Shown piece after piece: positions 46,402-55,672 of a DNA stretch of 64,000 nt (position 1 is its first letter; each line of letters begins with the position of its first letter). Made by a program: the position numbers and the translations under genes. Below the pieces are notes generated by a model. That model was not told where the DNA came from, searched no databases, and was given only the letters and a program-made list of their open reading frames with translations. The DNA comes from CAWCTB01 sp963798275 (lineage in GTDB: Bacteria; Acidobacteriota; Terriglobia; Terriglobales; Acidobacteriaceae), in NCBI GenBank assembly GCA_963798275.1, contig CAWCTB010000038.1, positions 62,001 to 126,000 on the forward strand. The letters run 5' to 3'.

Positions 46402-47720
46402 ATGAAGAAGTCGCTAGTCACCATGTTGCTGGTGCTTGCCATCGGCGTGCTGGTCCAGCAGGCGGTCGCTCAGGCGGCCGCACAACCAGGGCAAGCAGCC
46501 CCTTCGTCGCAGAAGCAGATCAAAGATCCCGCTGAATACAACTCGTATGTCAACGCCATCCAGCAAAGCAATCCCGCACAAAAAGCGCAGGCGTTGGAAG
46601 CCTTCCTCCAGACCTATCCCAACAGTGTCATGAAGGAAGATGGCCTGGAGCAGTTGATGGCCGCCTACCAGCAGGCGGGAGACGCGCAGAAGGGCATCGA
46701 CACCGCGAAGCGCATTTTGCAGGTGAACCCCAATAACGTTCGCGCTTTGGCACTGCTGGTGTATTACTATCGCGCCACAACGACGGCACAAAACCTCACG
46801 CAAAACCTCGATCTGGTACAGAAGTACGGCGAGCAGGGGGAACAGGCACTGCACAACATGACCAAGCCCGAAGGCATGAGCGACGCCGACTTCACCAAGT
46901 TCCACAACGAACTCAGCGCTATCTTCGAGGGTGGACTGGGATTCGTGGCGCTGCAAAAGAAGGACAACGCGACGGCCGTCCAAGGATTTTCGCGAAGCGG
47001 TTTCGGAGGAGAGTCAGCCCAACATCGCCGATATTTATCCGCTGGCGCAGGCCGACCTTGAGTCCAAGCCGATGAACCCGGAAGGCTTCTGGTTCATCGT
47101 CAAGGCATCGCAGTTGGCGCAGGGAGCCGGGACAGCAGCAGATCCTGGAATATGGTCGCAAGAAATACATTCGTTATCATGGCAAGGAAGACGGGTGGAC
47201 GGATCTGGTCAACCAGGCCAAGGCCTCGTCGAGCGTCATGCCTCCCGCGGGCTTTACCGTGGCTGCGGCGCCGCCACCACCGTCTCCCGCCGAGCAGGCA
47301 GCGGATCTGGTGAAGAGCAAAGATCCCAAGCAGATGAGCTTTGCGGAATGGGAACTGGTGCTTTCCTCGGGCAATCAGCAGGCTGCTGACACGGTGTGGA
47401 ACACAATCAAGGACAAAGCCGTGAAGTTGGGCGCTAATGTAATCAGCGCGACGGCAACGAAGGTCATGTTGGCGGGCAGCGATGACGACATCGAAGCCAA
47501 AAAGGCCGACATTGACTTGACCATGGGGAAGGCGTTGCCCGCAAAGCTGGTGCCAGCGGCGGGGACGCTGATGACCTTCCAGGGTACAGTGTCAAGTTAT
47601 ACGCCGAATCCCTTCATGATGACCATGACCGACGGCATCCTGCTGGACAAGAACGGGAACCCGGTATCAACCGCCGCGCCAGTGCACCATGCGCCGGCCC
47701 ACAAGAAGCCTGCACAATAA
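46402..47720 (+). CDS. Secreted TPR-containing protein, frameshifted
   Basis: The ~437-residue protein begins MKKSLVTMLLVLAIGVLVQQ (signal peptide, cleavage near AVAQA). It continues with TPR-like helices (AQALEAFLQTYPNSVMKEDG, KGIDTAKRILQVNPNNVRAL, AIFEGGLGFVALQKKDNATA), a shift near 46980 to DFREAVSEESQPNIADIYPL, and a second near 47130 to ILEYGRKKYIRYHGKEDGWT. The C-terminal globular region has SFAEWELVLSSGNQQAADTV and GTLMTFQGTVSSYTPNPFMM. It ends His/Pro/Lys-rich. Conserved-looking, but I cannot assign a function. A strong terminator follows. Confidence 0.7.
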
Positions 47721-47742
47721 TTCGCGGATAGGCAGAAGAATG

Positions 47743-47770
47743 GGAGCAGCTGAGGCTGCTCCTTTTTCTT
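47743..47770 (+). terminator. Rho-independent terminator after the TPR protein gene
   Basis: GGAGCAGC-TGAG-GCTGCTCC is followed by TTTTTCTT, 23 bp beyond the stop codon. Confidence 0.85.
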
Positions 47771-47807
47771 GGTGGCCTGAGGGGAAACGGACCGGCGCAG
47801 CAGCCAG

Positions 47808-48146
47808 CTAGCGTACGGCTTTCTTCTCGATGGTTACCGTGTGAGCGCTGCGCGGTGGACGGCGCGTTCCCGTGCGGAGTTCTTTGGCGTTGAGCTTGAG
47901 TTCGGCGATGGTGCGGCTGAGGGTGTTGCGGTGCATGCCCAGTTGGCGCGCAGCCTTGCACTGATTTCCCTTGCTGTCCTGCAGTACGGTAAGAATGAAT
48001 TTCTTCTTGAATTCGCAGACGGCTTCTGAATAAGTGATGCCGCTCTTGTACATCTGCATGATTAAAGCTTCCAGTTGGTCTTTCACAGCGCCTCTCTTTT
48101 CTTGCTTCACCGCCCAGGTGAAATGAAACTCAAGGTTTTCCGCCAT
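47808..48146 (-). CDS. Fis-type helix-turn-helix protein
   Basis: The ~112-residue protein MAENLEFHFTWAVKQEKRGA has a C-terminal HTH_8/Fis motif (GNQCKAARQLGMHRNTLSRT, IAELKLNAKEL), as in nucleoid-associated Fis and NtrC-family C-termini, then a basic tail. A longer form from 48164 is in frame. The start overlaps the end of the cvpA gene, so it is probably co-transcribed with purC and cvpA. Likely a DNA-binding regulator or nucleoid protein. Confidence 0.8.
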   Translation of the reverse strand: MAENLEFHFTWAVKQEKRGAVKDQLEALIMQMYKSGITYSEAVCEFKKKFILTVLQDSKGNQCKAARQLGMHRNTLSRTIAELKLNAKELRTGTRRPPRSAHTVTIEKKAVR

Positions 48147-48687
48147 TGTCATGCTCAGAAACACGGTCCGGTACGGTTCGCAGCAAGTTCCAGCCGTCTC
48201 GGAAACGCTGTCGCAAGTCCGCCGGTGCTGCCCAGATCAAAGCGCGACCTGAAACCAGCAAGAATGGCGCGACTCGTGACTGCTGAAGCCATCCCCATTG
48301 TGGAGCGAAAGCCGCTAATGCCAGCACCACCACTGTGCTAAGAGCGACGCCTCGCACGAACCCGAACAATCCGCCTAAGAGCCGGTCAAACCAGCGCAGC
48401 CCCACGCCGTGAACAGCCCAGCGAGTGATCCGCCCGATAATTCCTGCGAGCAGCACGACAACGACAAATATGGTAAAGAACCCCGCGATGTCCGCCGCCC
48501 ACTGAGAGTTCATGTGCTGCGCGTACCACACGGCCAACCGCGGATACTCCCAAGCGGCCACTAGATATCCGACGATCACGCCCGCCAACGAAAAGAATTC
48601 GTAAAAGAACCCCTGCGCAATCGCTTGCAACACGGACAGCAAAACCACAAGCACGATCGCCCAGTCGAAAATGGATAGGCCCATCAT
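48130..48687 (-). CDS. cvpA: CvpA family membrane protein
   Basis: The 185-residue protein has four transmembrane helices. The first, LSIFDWAIVLVVLLSVLQAI, and the FFYEFFSLAGVIVGYLVA segment are typical of CvpA. A later WFDRLLGGLFGFVRGVALST motif is the family signature (D-x-LG-G-x-FG). CvpA is linked in E. coli to colicin V production/purine operon and envelope maintenance. Here it is 8 bp downstream of purC, mirroring the purine-gene neighbourhood. Confidence 0.85.
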   Translation of the reverse strand: MMGLSIFDWAIVLVVLLSVLQAIAQGFFYEFFSLAGVIVGYLVAAWEYPRLAVWYAQHMNSQWAADIAGFFTIFVVVVLLAGIIGRITRWAVHGVGLRWFDRLLGGLFGFVRGVALSTVVVLALAAFAPQWGWLQQSRVAPFLLVSGRALIWAAPADLRQRFRDGWNLLRTVPDRVSEHDNGGKP

Positions 48688-48695
48688 CCGGCTTC

Positions 48696-49616
48696 CTACG
48701 CCGGCAAAGCATGCCCGGTCAATTGGGTGTAGGCCTCAACATACTTTTCGCTTGTTCTAGCCGCTACTTCCGGAGGTAGCGCCGGAGCCGGCGGCTGTTT
48801 ATTCCACTTGATAGCCTCCAGGTAGTCACGCACGTACTGCTTATCAAACGAGTCCTGCGGACTGCCCGGTTGATACCTGTCTCTTGGCCAGAAGCGAGAC
48901 GAATCCGGCGTCAGCACTTCATCGGCCAGCAGGAGTCCGGCCCCTGTCTGACCAAACTCAAACTTGGTGTCGGCAATGATGATGCCGCGGGTCTCCGCAT
49001 AATCCGCTGCGGTCTGGTAAACCCTGATACTCAAATCACGCAACGTTTCACTTAGTTCCGCACCGGCCAGCGTAACCATGTGGTCGAAGGAAATGTTTTC
49101 ATCATGACCACTGGCCGCCTTCGTCGCCGGCGTGAATATAGGCTCTGGCAGTTTGTCGGACTCGCGCAAGCCCGCGGGTAGCTTGATGCCGCATACCGAG
49201 CCATTGGCCTTGTATTCCTTCCAACCGGACCCCGAGAGATAGCCACGCACCACGCACTCGACGGCAATCATGTCCGCGCGCACCACCAGCATGGAGCGGC
49301 CACGCAGACGGCTGGAGTACTGCCGTAGCTCGGGCGGATATTTGTTTACATCGGCGGTTGTCAGATGGTTGGGCACGATGTCCTTCAGGAAATCAAACCA
49401 AAAGAGGGAGAGTTGGGTCAGCACCCGGCCCTTTTGCGGGATGCCGGTAGCCAACACGTAATCGAACGCCGATATCCGGTCCGTAGCCACGAACAGCAGA
49501 TGGTCGTCATCGACCTGATAAAGGTCGCGGACCTTGCCGCTGGCATAGAGCTTGAGGTCAGGAAAATCGGTGTTCAGCAGAACGTCGGAGGTTGTGGTCA
49601 GATTAGTCACAGTCAT
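48696..49616 (-). CDS. purC: Phosphoribosylaminoimidazole-succinocarboxamide synthase
   Basis: The 306-residue SAICAR synthetase of the long (~300-residue) type joins CAIR and aspartate using ATP in de novo purine synthesis. Motifs: LKLYASGKVRDLYQVDDDHL, LFVATDRISAFDYVLATGIP, AVECVVRGYLSGSGWKEYKA, FDHMVTLAGAELSETLRDLS, IIADTKFEFGQ and VLTPDSSRFWPRD. Complete and unbroken. It leads a purC-cvpA-fis-like group. Confidence 0.95.
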   Translation of the reverse strand: MTVTNLTTTSDVLLNTDFPDLKLYASGKVRDLYQVDDDHLLFVATDRISAFDYVLATGIPQKGRVLTQLSLFWFDFLKDIVPNHLTTADVNKYPPELRQYSSRLRGRSMLVVRADMIAVECVVRGYLSGSGWKEYKANGSVCGIKLPAGLRESDKLPEPIFTPATKAASGHDENISFDHMVTLAGAELSETLRDLSIRVYQTAADYAETRGIIIADTKFEFGQTGAGLLLADEVLTPDSSRFWPRDRYQPGSPQDSFDKQYVRDYLEAIKWNKQPPAPALPPEVAARTSEKYVEAYTQLTGHALPA

Positions 49617-49907
49617 GCAAATCGATTCGGAGAAGTCGTCGGGTATTGTAATTTTCCGGCCCGGTTTGTCAACGGAGCAAGAAAATCAAAGTTAGGTGGC
49701 GACCAAATTTTTTGCCGCAAACTTCTTGACAGAGTGCCATGCTCCGCGAAACACGCATGGGTAAGGGCTTCTGAGCGAATGCACGTTATTGCGCCGGCCC
49801 GCCGACCGTGCGCGCACTCCGAATCGGGCGAGTGCGATTTGGAGCGCAAAACCCGCCCTCGTGTCAATAGTTTTGCCAAAAAAATCTGGACCGTTCCTGC
49901 TCCCGTG

Positions 49908-50204
49908 CTAGTCGGCGGCGGTGCGGCGGATGGCACGTACATCTTCGATGTATTGCACGTCGGGCGTGCCCACCACTCCGGCCTGTTGCATTCGGCTCCG
50001 CAGTTCGTCGGAACTCATGAACCGGCGGGCGTGCTCGACGCTGTCCCAATCCAGCAGCAGGGTCACGTCCCGCGGGTCGTCTACGCCTTGAAACAGGCGG
50101 AATGCCAGCTCTCCTGCATGCATCCGGGTATTGAGGTGGGAATCAAAGGATTCTTTCCAGCGGTTGAAGTCCGACACCTTGTGGCGGATCAATACGTGAA
50201 CCAT
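49908..50204 (-). CDS. Antibiotic-biosynthesis-monooxygenase-like (ABM) small protein
   Basis: The 98-residue protein MVHVLIRHKVSDFNRWKESF, then FRLFQGVDDPRDVTLLLDWD and ARRFMSSDELRSRMQQAGV has the dimeric alpha-beta barrel layout (DF..WK.F and LL.DW motifs). Such proteins bind or oxidise small aromatic or lipid molecules. ATG 50204 is the best start. The 49617-49907 gap to purC shows no gene. Confidence 0.72.
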   Translation of the reverse strand: MVHVLIRHKVSDFNRWKESFDSHLNTRMHAGELAFRLFQGVDDPRDVTLLLDWDSVEHARRFMSSDELRSRMQQAGVVGTPDVQYIEDVRAIRRTAAD

Positions 50205-50338
50205 GAGAATGCCTCCCGAAACCTTTTGCGTCCCTTCCAAGATACGAAATCCCGGGCAGAATGTGAACCGTGAAATGCCTGCCGGGCCTATGACGTATCG
50301 CACTGACAGTGCTGAAGCAACAGTGATGCGAGTGGGCG

Positions 50339-50890
50339 GTGGACGAATTCCTGGCGGCGATACGCTATACTGCCAGCACCTTTTTCGCGGAGCCCTGCTT
50401 CTTGCTGAACCTCATCATACGGTCATCCGACATACACGCCGCGGGTTGTTTCACTCTGGAAAGAATTCCCAAAGGGACACGCGTTCTGGAATACACGGGA
50501 GAACGCATCACCAAAGCGGAGGGCGATAACCGATACGAAGGTCGGCCGTTTACGTATCTGTTCGGAGTCGGCGATGGGGAAGTGATCATCGACGGGCATG
50601 GAATGGCCATGTTCGTAAATCACTCTTGCGATCCGAACTGTGAGACGGATGAGGAAGGCGACCGTGTGTACATTATTACGCTGCGCGATGTTGCCGCCGG
50701 GGAGGAACTGACTTACGATTACTGGCTTTACGATGGCGACGACGATGCTCCTTGCTATTGCGGCAGCAAGAGCTGTCGCGGCAGCATGTATTCTCCTGAG
50801 GAGCTAAAGAGGCAAGCGCGTGCCAAGGCCAAGAAAAAGAAGAAGCAGTCCGGGCGCAGGGTGAAGAAACCTTTGCCCCAGCCAGCCTGA
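50339..50890 (+). CDS. SET-domain protein-lysine methyltransferase
   Basis: The ~183-residue protein has a complete SET domain: IHAAGCFTLERIPKGTRVLE, YTGERITKAEGDNRY, FVNHSCDPNCET (NHSCxPN), VAAGEELTYDYWLY, and a post-SET CYCGSKSCRG zinc site. It ends with a basic tail (AKAKKKKKQSGRRVKKPLP). The start is uncertain (GTG 50339; TTG 50402 also possible). SET enzymes transfer methyl from SAM to lysines. The target (ribosomal or nucleoid protein) is unknown. Confidence 0.85.
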   Translation: MDEFLAAIRYTASTFFAEPCFLLNLIIRSSDIHAAGCFTLERIPKGTRVLEYTGERITKAEGDNRYEGRPFTYLFGVGDGEVIIDGHGMAMFVNHSCDPNCETDEEGDRVYIITLRDVAAGEELTYDYWLYDGDDDAPCYCGSKSCRGSMYSPEELKRQARAKAKKKKKQSGRRVKKPLPQPA

Positions 50891-50943
50891 TCCAGCCCCG
50901 CAACCCTATTTGCAAACGCGCTCTCGTGGAGTCCAGTTCCCCC

Positions 50944-51717
50944 CTACAAGCTTCCGTGTCCCGGGCCGATGTGGATGCTCCCATTTACGTTGCTGAGCTC
51001 GATCCGCGTCCCGCCGCTGCCCAGTGTGCCGTTAACATTGTGGCCGACAAAACTGCCCTGCACGGTAAGCGGGAAATCCGATTTGATACCGCCGTTAACG
51101 GTTGAGGCTTTGACGTCGGCGTTCGGAGATGCGGGCAGCCCCAGTTCGACGCTTCCATTAACGGACTTGAGCCGAATCTCACGCACGTTGCTCAACGAAG
51201 CATAGTTGGCCTCAATGCTGCCGTTAACGCTAGAAATGCTTGCTTCTCCGCTAAGGTCGCTGATGTGGGCCTTGCCATTTACCAGGCTGGCATCCACTCC
51301 GCCTACGACTTTTTGCACGGTGAGCGCCCCATTCACCAGGCTAATGCGGTCGAGACGGGCATTCTGTGGCACATGCAGAGTGTAATGAACGGAAGCCGGA
51401 TTGTTGTTGGTGTGGTTGTGGGGGTATTGTGTGTGGACCTTCACGTAATCGCTTCCGGCTTCGACCTCGATCTGGGCCTCGTCGAGCTTTGGTTGATCGC
51501 GTGCCTTTTTCACCGCATCAATTTGGACTTCGTTGCGGTCCCATCCAGTGATTTCGACGTCGCCGTTGACGTTGTCCAGCGAGACCCGACCGTTGGAGGG
51601 AAGAGAAACGGTACGGTGGAACTCTTGCGATACCTGTCCGTTGGCCGAGACCACCAGAAACAGGGCCAGCAGACCTCCCAGAAATGCTGCACCCAAACTG
51701 TCATACCTACGAGTCAT
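50944..51717 (-). CDS. DUF4097 beta-strand repeat secreted protein
   Basis: The 257-residue protein has a signal peptide (LGGLLALFLVVSANGQ) and repeating strands such as GRVSLDNVNGDVEITGWDRN, LVNGALTVQKVVGGVDASLV, NGKAHISDLSGEASISSVNG, and HNVNGTLGSGGTRIELSNVN. The recurrent x-V-N-G-x unit marks the DUF4097/DUF2807 beta-helix group (bactofilin- or adhesin-like). Likely periplasmic or surface protein; function unknown. Confidence 0.82.
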   Translation of the reverse strand: MTRRYDSLGAAFLGGLLALFLVVSANGQVSQEFHRTVSLPSNGRVSLDNVNGDVEITGWDRNEVQIDAVKKARDQPKLDEAQIEVEAGSDYVKVHTQYPHNHTNNNPASVHYTLHVPQNARLDRISLVNGALTVQKVVGGVDASLVNGKAHISDLSGEASISSVNGSIEANYASLSNVREIRLKSVNGSVELGLPASPNADVKASTVNGGIKSDFPLTVQGSFVGHNVNGTLGSGGTRIELSNVNGSIHIGPGHGSL

Positions 51718-51843
51718 AGCGCCTCCTGTCGCCCGTTAGACGCGAGGCGAGCCAAAAAGGTTATGGTTTTTCGCTAGTCGCGCCGCGGCAAGGAGGCCAT
51801 ATATAATCGCAGTCACTGCTCCGAAACGACCCTCTTCATTGCG

Positions 51844-52893
51844 ATGCAGAAGTCAGCACCACCCATTGACGGCATGTGGACGAGGAAAGCGGGCGATCTT
51901 GACACCCGCCACCGAACGCGCTCGTCAGCCGTCAGCGTAACCGCGACCGTGCTCAACGAGGTGGACGACATTGATCGCCTGGTCGTCGGCCTTATGGAGC
52001 AAACTCTTCGCCCCGCCGAAGTCGTGATCGTAGACGGCGGTTCAACCGACGGGACGTGGGAACATCTGCAAGCTGCGGGCTTGCGGTACCCGAACCTTAT
52101 TGCCATCCGGGACGAAAGTTGCAGCCTGAAAGCTTCGCCCGGACCAATTGGCCGAGGCCGCAACACGGCTGTGGCTCGGGCGTCGTCCGAGATCATCGCT
52201 TGTGCAGACGCTGGATGCAGCTACGAGCCGCAGTGGCTGGCACAACTTACCGGCCCCATTCTGGGCAACCAAGCTGAATACGCCGTTGGCGGGTCTTGCA
52301 TCGATCCCCAAGACCGAACAACCTGGGACATTGCATCGGCGCCGTTCTTCGGAATCAAGCTGGGCGCGGATGAGCCAACCAAGTCTTGCACTGGCCGCTC
52401 CATGGCCTTTCGCAAACAAGTATGGCAGCAAGTAGGAGGCTTCCCTGAGGACACTTTCCTCGGCGAAGATACCATTTTCGATCTGCGAGCGCGCAAAACT
52501 GCGACCACGGCTTTCGTGGACCGGGCCAAGGCACATTACCGGCCGAAGCATACTTTCCGGTCGGCAATCCGGCAGATTGCCAGCTACGCAGAAACGGACG
52601 GCGTGCTGGGAACGCGACGCGCACGCCTGTTTCGAAACCTTGCCCGCTGCTTGGCTGAGGTCTTGGCGCTTGCGCTCCTTCCACTAACGGTGATCCCATT
52701 GCTTTGCATCCTCGCGCTCGAGACGTACTTCGCGTTCCGGCTGGACTGGCGAACCTTCCCTGGAAAATCCTCATTCCGGCTGCTCGGCGCGAGGCTGCTG
52801 TTCTCGCTTGCTGTTCCGTGGGTGGTCACGTGGAACCAGATCAACGGCATGCTCACGAAGACCAACAAGCCGAACCGGCAAAACGTGGCCTGA
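51844..52893 (+). CDS. Family 2 glycosyltransferase with C-terminal membrane segments
   Basis: The 349-residue protein has SVTATVLNEVDDIDRLVVGL, VVIVDGGSTDGTWEHLQ, GPIGRGRNTAVARASSEIIA, CADAGCSYEPQWLAQL (DXG-type acid motif) and FPEDTFLGEDTIFDLRARK. C-terminal hydrophobic helices (VLALALLPLTVIPLLCILAL and LLFSLAVPWVVTWNQI) anchor it in the inner membrane. Not close to the EPS-locus paralogs. Convergent with the GT39-GT2 gene. Confidence 0.83.
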   Translation: MQKSAPPIDGMWTRKAGDLDTRHRTRSSAVSVTATVLNEVDDIDRLVVGLMEQTLRPAEVVIVDGGSTDGTWEHLQAAGLRYPNLIAIRDESCSLKASPGPIGRGRNTAVARASSEIIACADAGCSYEPQWLAQLTGPILGNQAEYAVGGSCIDPQDRTTWDIASAPFFGIKLGADEPTKSCTGRSMAFRKQVWQQVGGFPEDTFLGEDTIFDLRARKTATTAFVDRAKAHYRPKHTFRSAIRQIASYAETDGVLGTRRARLFRNLARCLAEVLALALLPLTVIPLLCILALETYFAFRLDWRTFPGKSSFRLLGARLLFSLAVPWVVTWNQINGMLTKTNKPNRQNVA

Positions 52894-52963
52894 ACTAGAT
52901 TCCTTAAGTTGCCTCCAGACTCGTCCGCTCGCCCGGAAAGGCACTGCTTGCGAACGCCAATGC

Positions 52964-55078
52964 TCAATCCTTAAACCTGTACCACAGCAGGTGGTAAACG
53001 GCGATGACGCCATCGGTCCAGCTGATCTTCTTGCCTTCCGCGTAAGTCCGGCCGTGATAGACGATAGGCACCTCGTAGATGCGGGCGCCGAGCCTGGCGA
53101 GTTTGACCGTGATCTCGGTTTCAATGCTGAAGCGGTCGGAGCGAATGTGCATCCGCGCGAACAGTTCGCGGCGGAAGACCTTGTAGCAGGCGGTGACGTC
53201 GTGAATGCTCAGGCCGGTGAGCATGTTGCACAGCAGCGAGAAACAGCGATTCAGCAGGTAGCGCCAATATCGCGGCACGCGATGCGGCCCATCGTGGAAG
53301 CGGTTTCCGAACACCGCATCGGCGTGGCCTTCGAGAATCGGCGTAATCAGCAGCGGATAATCGCGAGGATCGTATTCCAAATCTGCATCCTGGATGAGCA
53401 CCAGCTCGCCAGTTGCATGCTCCAGTCCGCTGCGAACGCCGGCGCCTTTGCCGCGGTTTTTCTCGTGCACCACCAGCTTGACTGTGTTCGCGCCGTCGCC
53501 ACCGAGGAGCTTTGGCAAATCGGCTTGTTGCAACATGTCCCGGGTTCCGTCGGTGGAACAGTCGTCCACAATGATGAGCTCTTTGTGCAGGCTGAGCGGT
53601 TGCCGCGCAACCTGCTGCAACAACTTCATCACCGTTTTGCGCTCGTTGTAAACCGGAATGATGACGGAGAGCGTGTGGCACTGCGGCAGAATTTCGTCTT
53701 CCGAGGCATCGGGCAGTTCTCCGGCGCGGTCGCGCGACTTGCCGCGAGTTTCAGCCTGAGAAATCAAATAGACCCCCAGCATCAGCAATTCCGGATCGAT
53801 AGGATGCCGATAGCGAGGCTCCGGAAAGCAAATATAGTAAACCAGCGGAAAGAAGGCCAGCAGACTGGCGAACAGAAAAACGCCGTGAACGCGGCGCTTC
53901 AAGGCCAGCAGCAATCCCCAGATGCCGAATACCGAAACCAACAGGAAGTGAGTGTTCTTGGTTTCGGCCAGCCACTGAATTTTGGATAGCCTCGGTATGC
54001 CGTTCCAGAAATAATAAAAGCGCCGCACGCTGATCGCCGCGAATTTTCCGGGATGCTGCGCGATCCACTCCCGGGCCAGGCGTCCCTGCTCCGAGCAAAA
54101 GGCCGGCTCGCCCATTTGCTTGTACTTGGCATACAAAAGCGCGTTGTTGCTGGGATGATAGTCCAGCACGTACATGCCCTCGGCCAGAGGGTTGTTGCCA
54201 ATGCGCAGCTCGTTGCCGAAGTTGTCACGCAGGAATACGAACCTCCCAAATACTTCGTAGTTGCGAACCAGCCAGGGCATGATGGTCATCCAGAACACGA
54301 CCGCGCTCAGCACAACGGGCACGACGAACCGTTTTCCGCGGCGATGCAACTGGTACACCAGCCAGCATCCGGCGAAGGGCAGGAATGAAAGTGCCGCCGG
54401 ATTGGTCAATGCCGCAACTCCCCACAGCAGGCCGTAACCCAGCCAGGAAGACGATCGCTCGTCGCCTTCCATCTCCAAGGTGAGCATGAACAGCAGGCTC
54501 AGCAGAAACGCCGACAGGCTGGTCTCCCAAATCCATTTCACGGACCAGAAGATGGTGTCGGGATACAGCGCCCAAACCCATCCCGACCAAACCGCAACGG
54601 TCTCTCCGAAGACGCGGCGCGCTATGCGATACACGGTCCAACTGGTCAGCGCGGCAAAGACGCTGTTGAATAGCAACATTGCGAACGCGGCCGCGTGCGA
54701 GTAGCTGCCGAACATCCGGAAGGCCACAGACAGGATCCACGGATAAATCGGCGGATTCCAGGCCGAAGGTCCAGTGTCGCCGCCGAAGGGCGAACTGAAT
54801 CCGTGGCCGTTGGCCAGCGAGTAGGCCAGGCGGCCGATCTCGAAGCCAAACCCGAAGTTGGCCTCGCTGGTACGGAAGCGATAAGTATGCGCGAAGGCAA
54901 TCCACAGAACGCGGACGGCGAAGGCGACCAGCACCATCCATGCCGGAGAATGCCAGATCGTCGCCCAACGGGACCGCGGCGGATCGCTGGCGGCGGGCGC
55001 GAGCGGCCTCGCTGGCGCGGGCTGTGTCGTCAAGGACATACAGGTCAAGGCCGATTCTACCGTAGGACCGCCTTTCAT
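52964..55078 (-). CDS. Fusion of a GT39-type membrane glycosyltransferase and a GT2 dolichyl-phosphate-mannose-synthase-like domain
   Basis: The 704-residue protein has an N-terminal ~450 residues with about 10 membrane helices and a GT-C/ArnT-PMT-like start (VLVAFAVRVLWIAFAHTYRF, then FEIGRLAYSLANGHGFSSPF). Its C-terminal ~240 residues are a DPM-synthase-like GT2 (LSVIIPVYNERKTVMKLLQQ, LIIVDDCSTDGTRDML, VLIQDADLEYDPRDYPLLIT, DVTACYKVFRRELFARM). DPM-like enzymes make the lipid-linked sugar that GT-C enzymes use, so the fusion joins donor synthesis and transfer. ATG 55078 or 55039. Confidence 0.83.
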   Translation of the reverse strand: MKGGPTVESALTCMSLTTQPAPARPLAPAASDPPRSRWATIWHSPAWMVLVAFAVRVLWIAFAHTYRFRTSEANFGFGFEIGRLAYSLANGHGFSSPFGGDTGPSAWNPPIYPWILSVAFRMFGSYSHAAAFAMLLFNSVFAALTSWTVYRIARRVFGETVAVWSGWVWALYPDTIFWSVKWIWETSLSAFLLSLLFMLTLEMEGDERSSSWLGYGLLWGVAALTNPAALSFLPFAGCWLVYQLHRRGKRFVVPVVLSAVVFWMTIMPWLVRNYEVFGRFVFLRDNFGNELRIGNNPLAEGMYVLDYHPSNNALLYAKYKQMGEPAFCSEQGRLAREWIAQHPGKFAAISVRRFYYFWNGIPRLSKIQWLAETKNTHFLLVSVFGIWGLLLALKRRVHGVFLFASLLAFFPLVYYICFPEPRYRHPIDPELLMLGVYLISQAETRGKSRDRAGELPDASEDEILPQCHTLSVIIPVYNERKTVMKLLQQVARQPLSLHKELIIVDDCSTDGTRDMLQQADLPKLLGGDGANTVKLVVHEKNRGKGAGVRSGLEHATGELVLIQDADLEYDPRDYPLLITPILEGHADAVFGNRFHDGPHRVPRYWRYLLNRCFSLLCNMLTGLSIHDVTACYKVFRRELFARMHIRSDRFSIETEITVKLARLGARIYEVPIVYHGRTYAEGKKISWTDGVIAVYHLLWYRFKD

Positions 55079-55672
55079 TTTCGCGGCTAGCGCGTTGCCT
55101 GGCTGTCATTCTGACCAAGCGCTCGGGCGTGCGAGCGAACCGACTGCCGCCCGCGGTCGCGCTCTCTTGCGTTCCCCAATTTGGGAGCCACTGGCCCACT
55201 AGCCCCCCCCGCTTTCATTAGAATCAGAAGTTTACGCAGTTTTTCACGGCAAATGATAGAGCCGTAAGGCTTTATACGTAGATGATTGAACCGCAATGAC
55301 TTACGGCAACAGATTAAGCCCTGCAAAGGGGTACTTGAGGCTCGAACACATCGCCCATTGGCCAACAGCCACCCGGTCTGACCAGGCACGGGTAACTACC
55401 AGGCAACTGTTTTCAAAGATCGTTCTTAGCCAGCGCACTGGGCGCAGTGGTCGAAGACACAAACCCGTCCTCCTCACAACCGTTGATACCGCCATGGAAC
55501 CGGAGTCCGCAAGTACGCCGGTCACGCCGGCACGTGACGCGGCAAGCCGATCTAATCCCACCGGACAATGGGATTCTGTGCGCCCACTCGGCACCACCCA
55601 AGGTCTCAAGCCTGCCATCATCGCCACGCTGCACGCCCGGGCAACCTGGGAGAACGTGCAAAGACGCTTCGG
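55079..55672. other. Intergenic region with a dispersed repeat and no supportable gene
   Basis: About 590 bp. It holds the dispersed repeat copy 2 near its start; the rest has frames on both strands without recognisable domains. Confidence 0.5.
55218..55280 (-). repeat. Dispersed ~65-bp repeat, copy 2
   Basis: The reverse complement runs from TACGTATAAA to CTGATTCTAA and resembles 34417-34480 in order of blocks (about 70% by eye). It lies in a gap between convergent or unrelated genes. No terminal inverted repeats or target duplication seen. Confidence 0.55.
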
